Shown here in pieces: positions 5,131 through 5,774 of a stretch of DNA of 5,774 bases. Location of the stretch: positions 1 to 5,774 of the forward strand of contig JADGON010000256.1 of NCBI GenBank assembly GCA_017882945.1, written 5' to 3'. Origin of the DNA: Acidimicrobiia bacterium. GTDB taxonomy: Bacteria > Actinomycetota > Acidimicrobiia > IMCC26256 > JAENVU01. The translations under genes and the position numbers were made by a program. Below the pieces are notes generated by a model. The model had not been told where the DNA came from, did not search any database, and saw nothing but the letters and a program-made list of their open reading frames with translations. How positions within the stretch are numbered: the first letter of the stretch is position 1; every line of letters begins with the position of its first letter.

Positions 5131-5143
5131 ACCCCCAGGGGGT
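5131..5143 (+). promoter_or_regulatory. groL Shine-Dalgarno held in a short GC hairpin
   Basis: The SD AGGGGG (5137-5142) lies 7 nt before ATG 5150. ACCCC (5131-5135) can pair with GGGGT (5139-5143) across a 3-nt loop, burying most of the SD. This may be chance, or a small thermosensitive element adding to HrcA control. Confidence 0.4.
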
Positions 5144-5149
5144 TCCCGT

Positions 5150-5774
5150 ATGCCCAAGCAGATCGCCTACGCCGAGCAGGCCCGCCGGTCGCTCGAGGCC
5201 GGCATGAACAAGCTCGCCGACGCCGTCCGAGTGACCCTCGGACCGAAGGGCCGCAATGTGGTCCTCGAGAAGAAGTGGGGTGCGCCCACCATCACGAACG
5301 ACGGCGTCTCCATCGCCAAGGAGATCGACCTCGAAGACCCGTACGAGAAGATCGGCGCCGAGCTCGTCAAAGAGGTCGCGAAGAAGACCGACGACGTAGC
5401 GGGTGACGGCACGACCACCGCCACCGTGCTCGCATGGGCCATGGTGCGCGAGGGGCTGCGCAACGTTGCCGCCGGTGCCAACCCGATGACCCTCAAGAAG
5501 GGCATCCAGGCGGCGGTCGTCACCGCGGTCGAGTCCATCAAGAAGGACTCGAAGAGCGTGAAGACCGACCCGGCGCAGATCGCCAACGTCGCCGCCATCT
5601 CGGCCGCGGACGAGGAGATCGGCCAGATGATCGCCGAGTCGCTCGAGAAGGTGGGCACCGATGGTGTCATCACCGTCGAGGAGAGCCAGACCTTCGGCAT
5701 GGAGCTCGACCTCGTCGAGGGCATGCGCTTCGACAAGGGCTACATCTCCCCGTACTTCGTGACCGACCCGGAGC
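5150..5774 (+). CDS. groL: Chaperonin GroEL (60 kDa), N-terminal part (3' end outside window)
   Basis: The first 208 codons of a gene of about 540 aa, running off the window end. GroEL assembles into the double-ring cytoplasmic chaperonin that folds proteins with GroES and ATP. Conserved ATP-site elements are present: LGPKGRNV (30-37), GAPTITNDG (44-52, Asp51 corresponding to E. coli Asp52) and GDGTTTAT (85-92, containing the catalytic Asp86 equivalent to E. coli Asp87). The intermediate-to-apical transition VEGMRFDKGY (189-198) is also present. The start is supported by the usual N-terminus and by the SD at 5137-5142. No groS precedes it; the neighbour is the divergent metal regulator. This fits the separate groEL copy common in actinobacteria. 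Two CIRCE-like sites upstream indicate HrcA-controlled heat-shock expression. Confidence 0.97.
   Translation, partial: MPKQIAYAEQARRSLEAGMNKLADAVRVTLGPKGRNVVLEKKWGAPTITNDGVSIAKEIDLEDPYEKIGAELVKEVAKKTDDVAGDGTTTATVLAWAMVREGLRNVAAGANPMTLKKGIQAAVVTAVESIKKDSKSVKTDPAQIANVAAISAADEEIGQMIAESLEKVGTDGVITVEESQTFGMELDLVEGMRFDKGYISPYFVTDPE

Overview
The window is GC-rich, gene-dense bacterial DNA. Several genes point to an actinobacterium: a glucosyl-3-phosphoglycerate synthase (GpgS), a CysO-type sulfur carrier, an IdeR/DtxR-type metal regulator, and a CIRCE-controlled groL with no groS visible just upstream. GTG starts and the near absence of U-tract terminators fit this. An S-box-like SAM aptamer and an FTR1 permease ahead of a convergent IdeR homologue suggest a deep-branching class such as Acidimicrobiia, but that placement is inference.

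Layout. Positions 1-333 hold the C-terminal third of a glycerate kinase on the plus strand. It converges on gpgS (356-1291, minus). A spacer of about 310 bp carries a SAM-binding riboswitch aptamer (1399-1490), two strong hairpins and a Shine-Dalgarno (SD) sequence. These lead into a two-gene unit: a threonine-synthase-family PLP enzyme (1602-2843) and a CysO/MoaD-like ubiquitin-fold sulfur carrier (2857-3132) whose SD overlaps the upstream stop codon. Next comes an FTR1/EfeU-type iron permease (3209-4273) with a DtxR/IdeR-type operator (3169-3187) in front and an unusual lipobox-bearing tail. It converges on a DtxR/IdeR-family regulator (4280-4945, minus). The regulator diverges from groL (5150 onward, truncated by the window end), and two tandem CIRCE-like operators lie between them.

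How the genes fit together. The most interesting unit is riboswitch + ThrC-like enzyme + sulfur carrier. A SAM sensor makes no obvious sense for threonine synthesis. It makes good sense if the enzyme uses the ThrC substrate O-phosphohomoserine with a protein thiocarboxylate to make homocysteine, the methionine and SAM precursor. I recall, unverified, that a ThrC-homologue plus sulfur-carrier methionine route of this kind has been described in Streptomyces (MetM/MetO). The second unit is metal homeostasis: an iron permease with a metal-regulator box, next to a DtxR-family gene whose primary-site ligands look MntR-like (Glu10, Asp102) instead of Met/Cys. The third is the HrcA-CIRCE heat-shock chaperonin gene. 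The GpgS/glycerate kinase pair links glycerate phosphates to glucosylglycerate-type solutes or polysaccharide primers.
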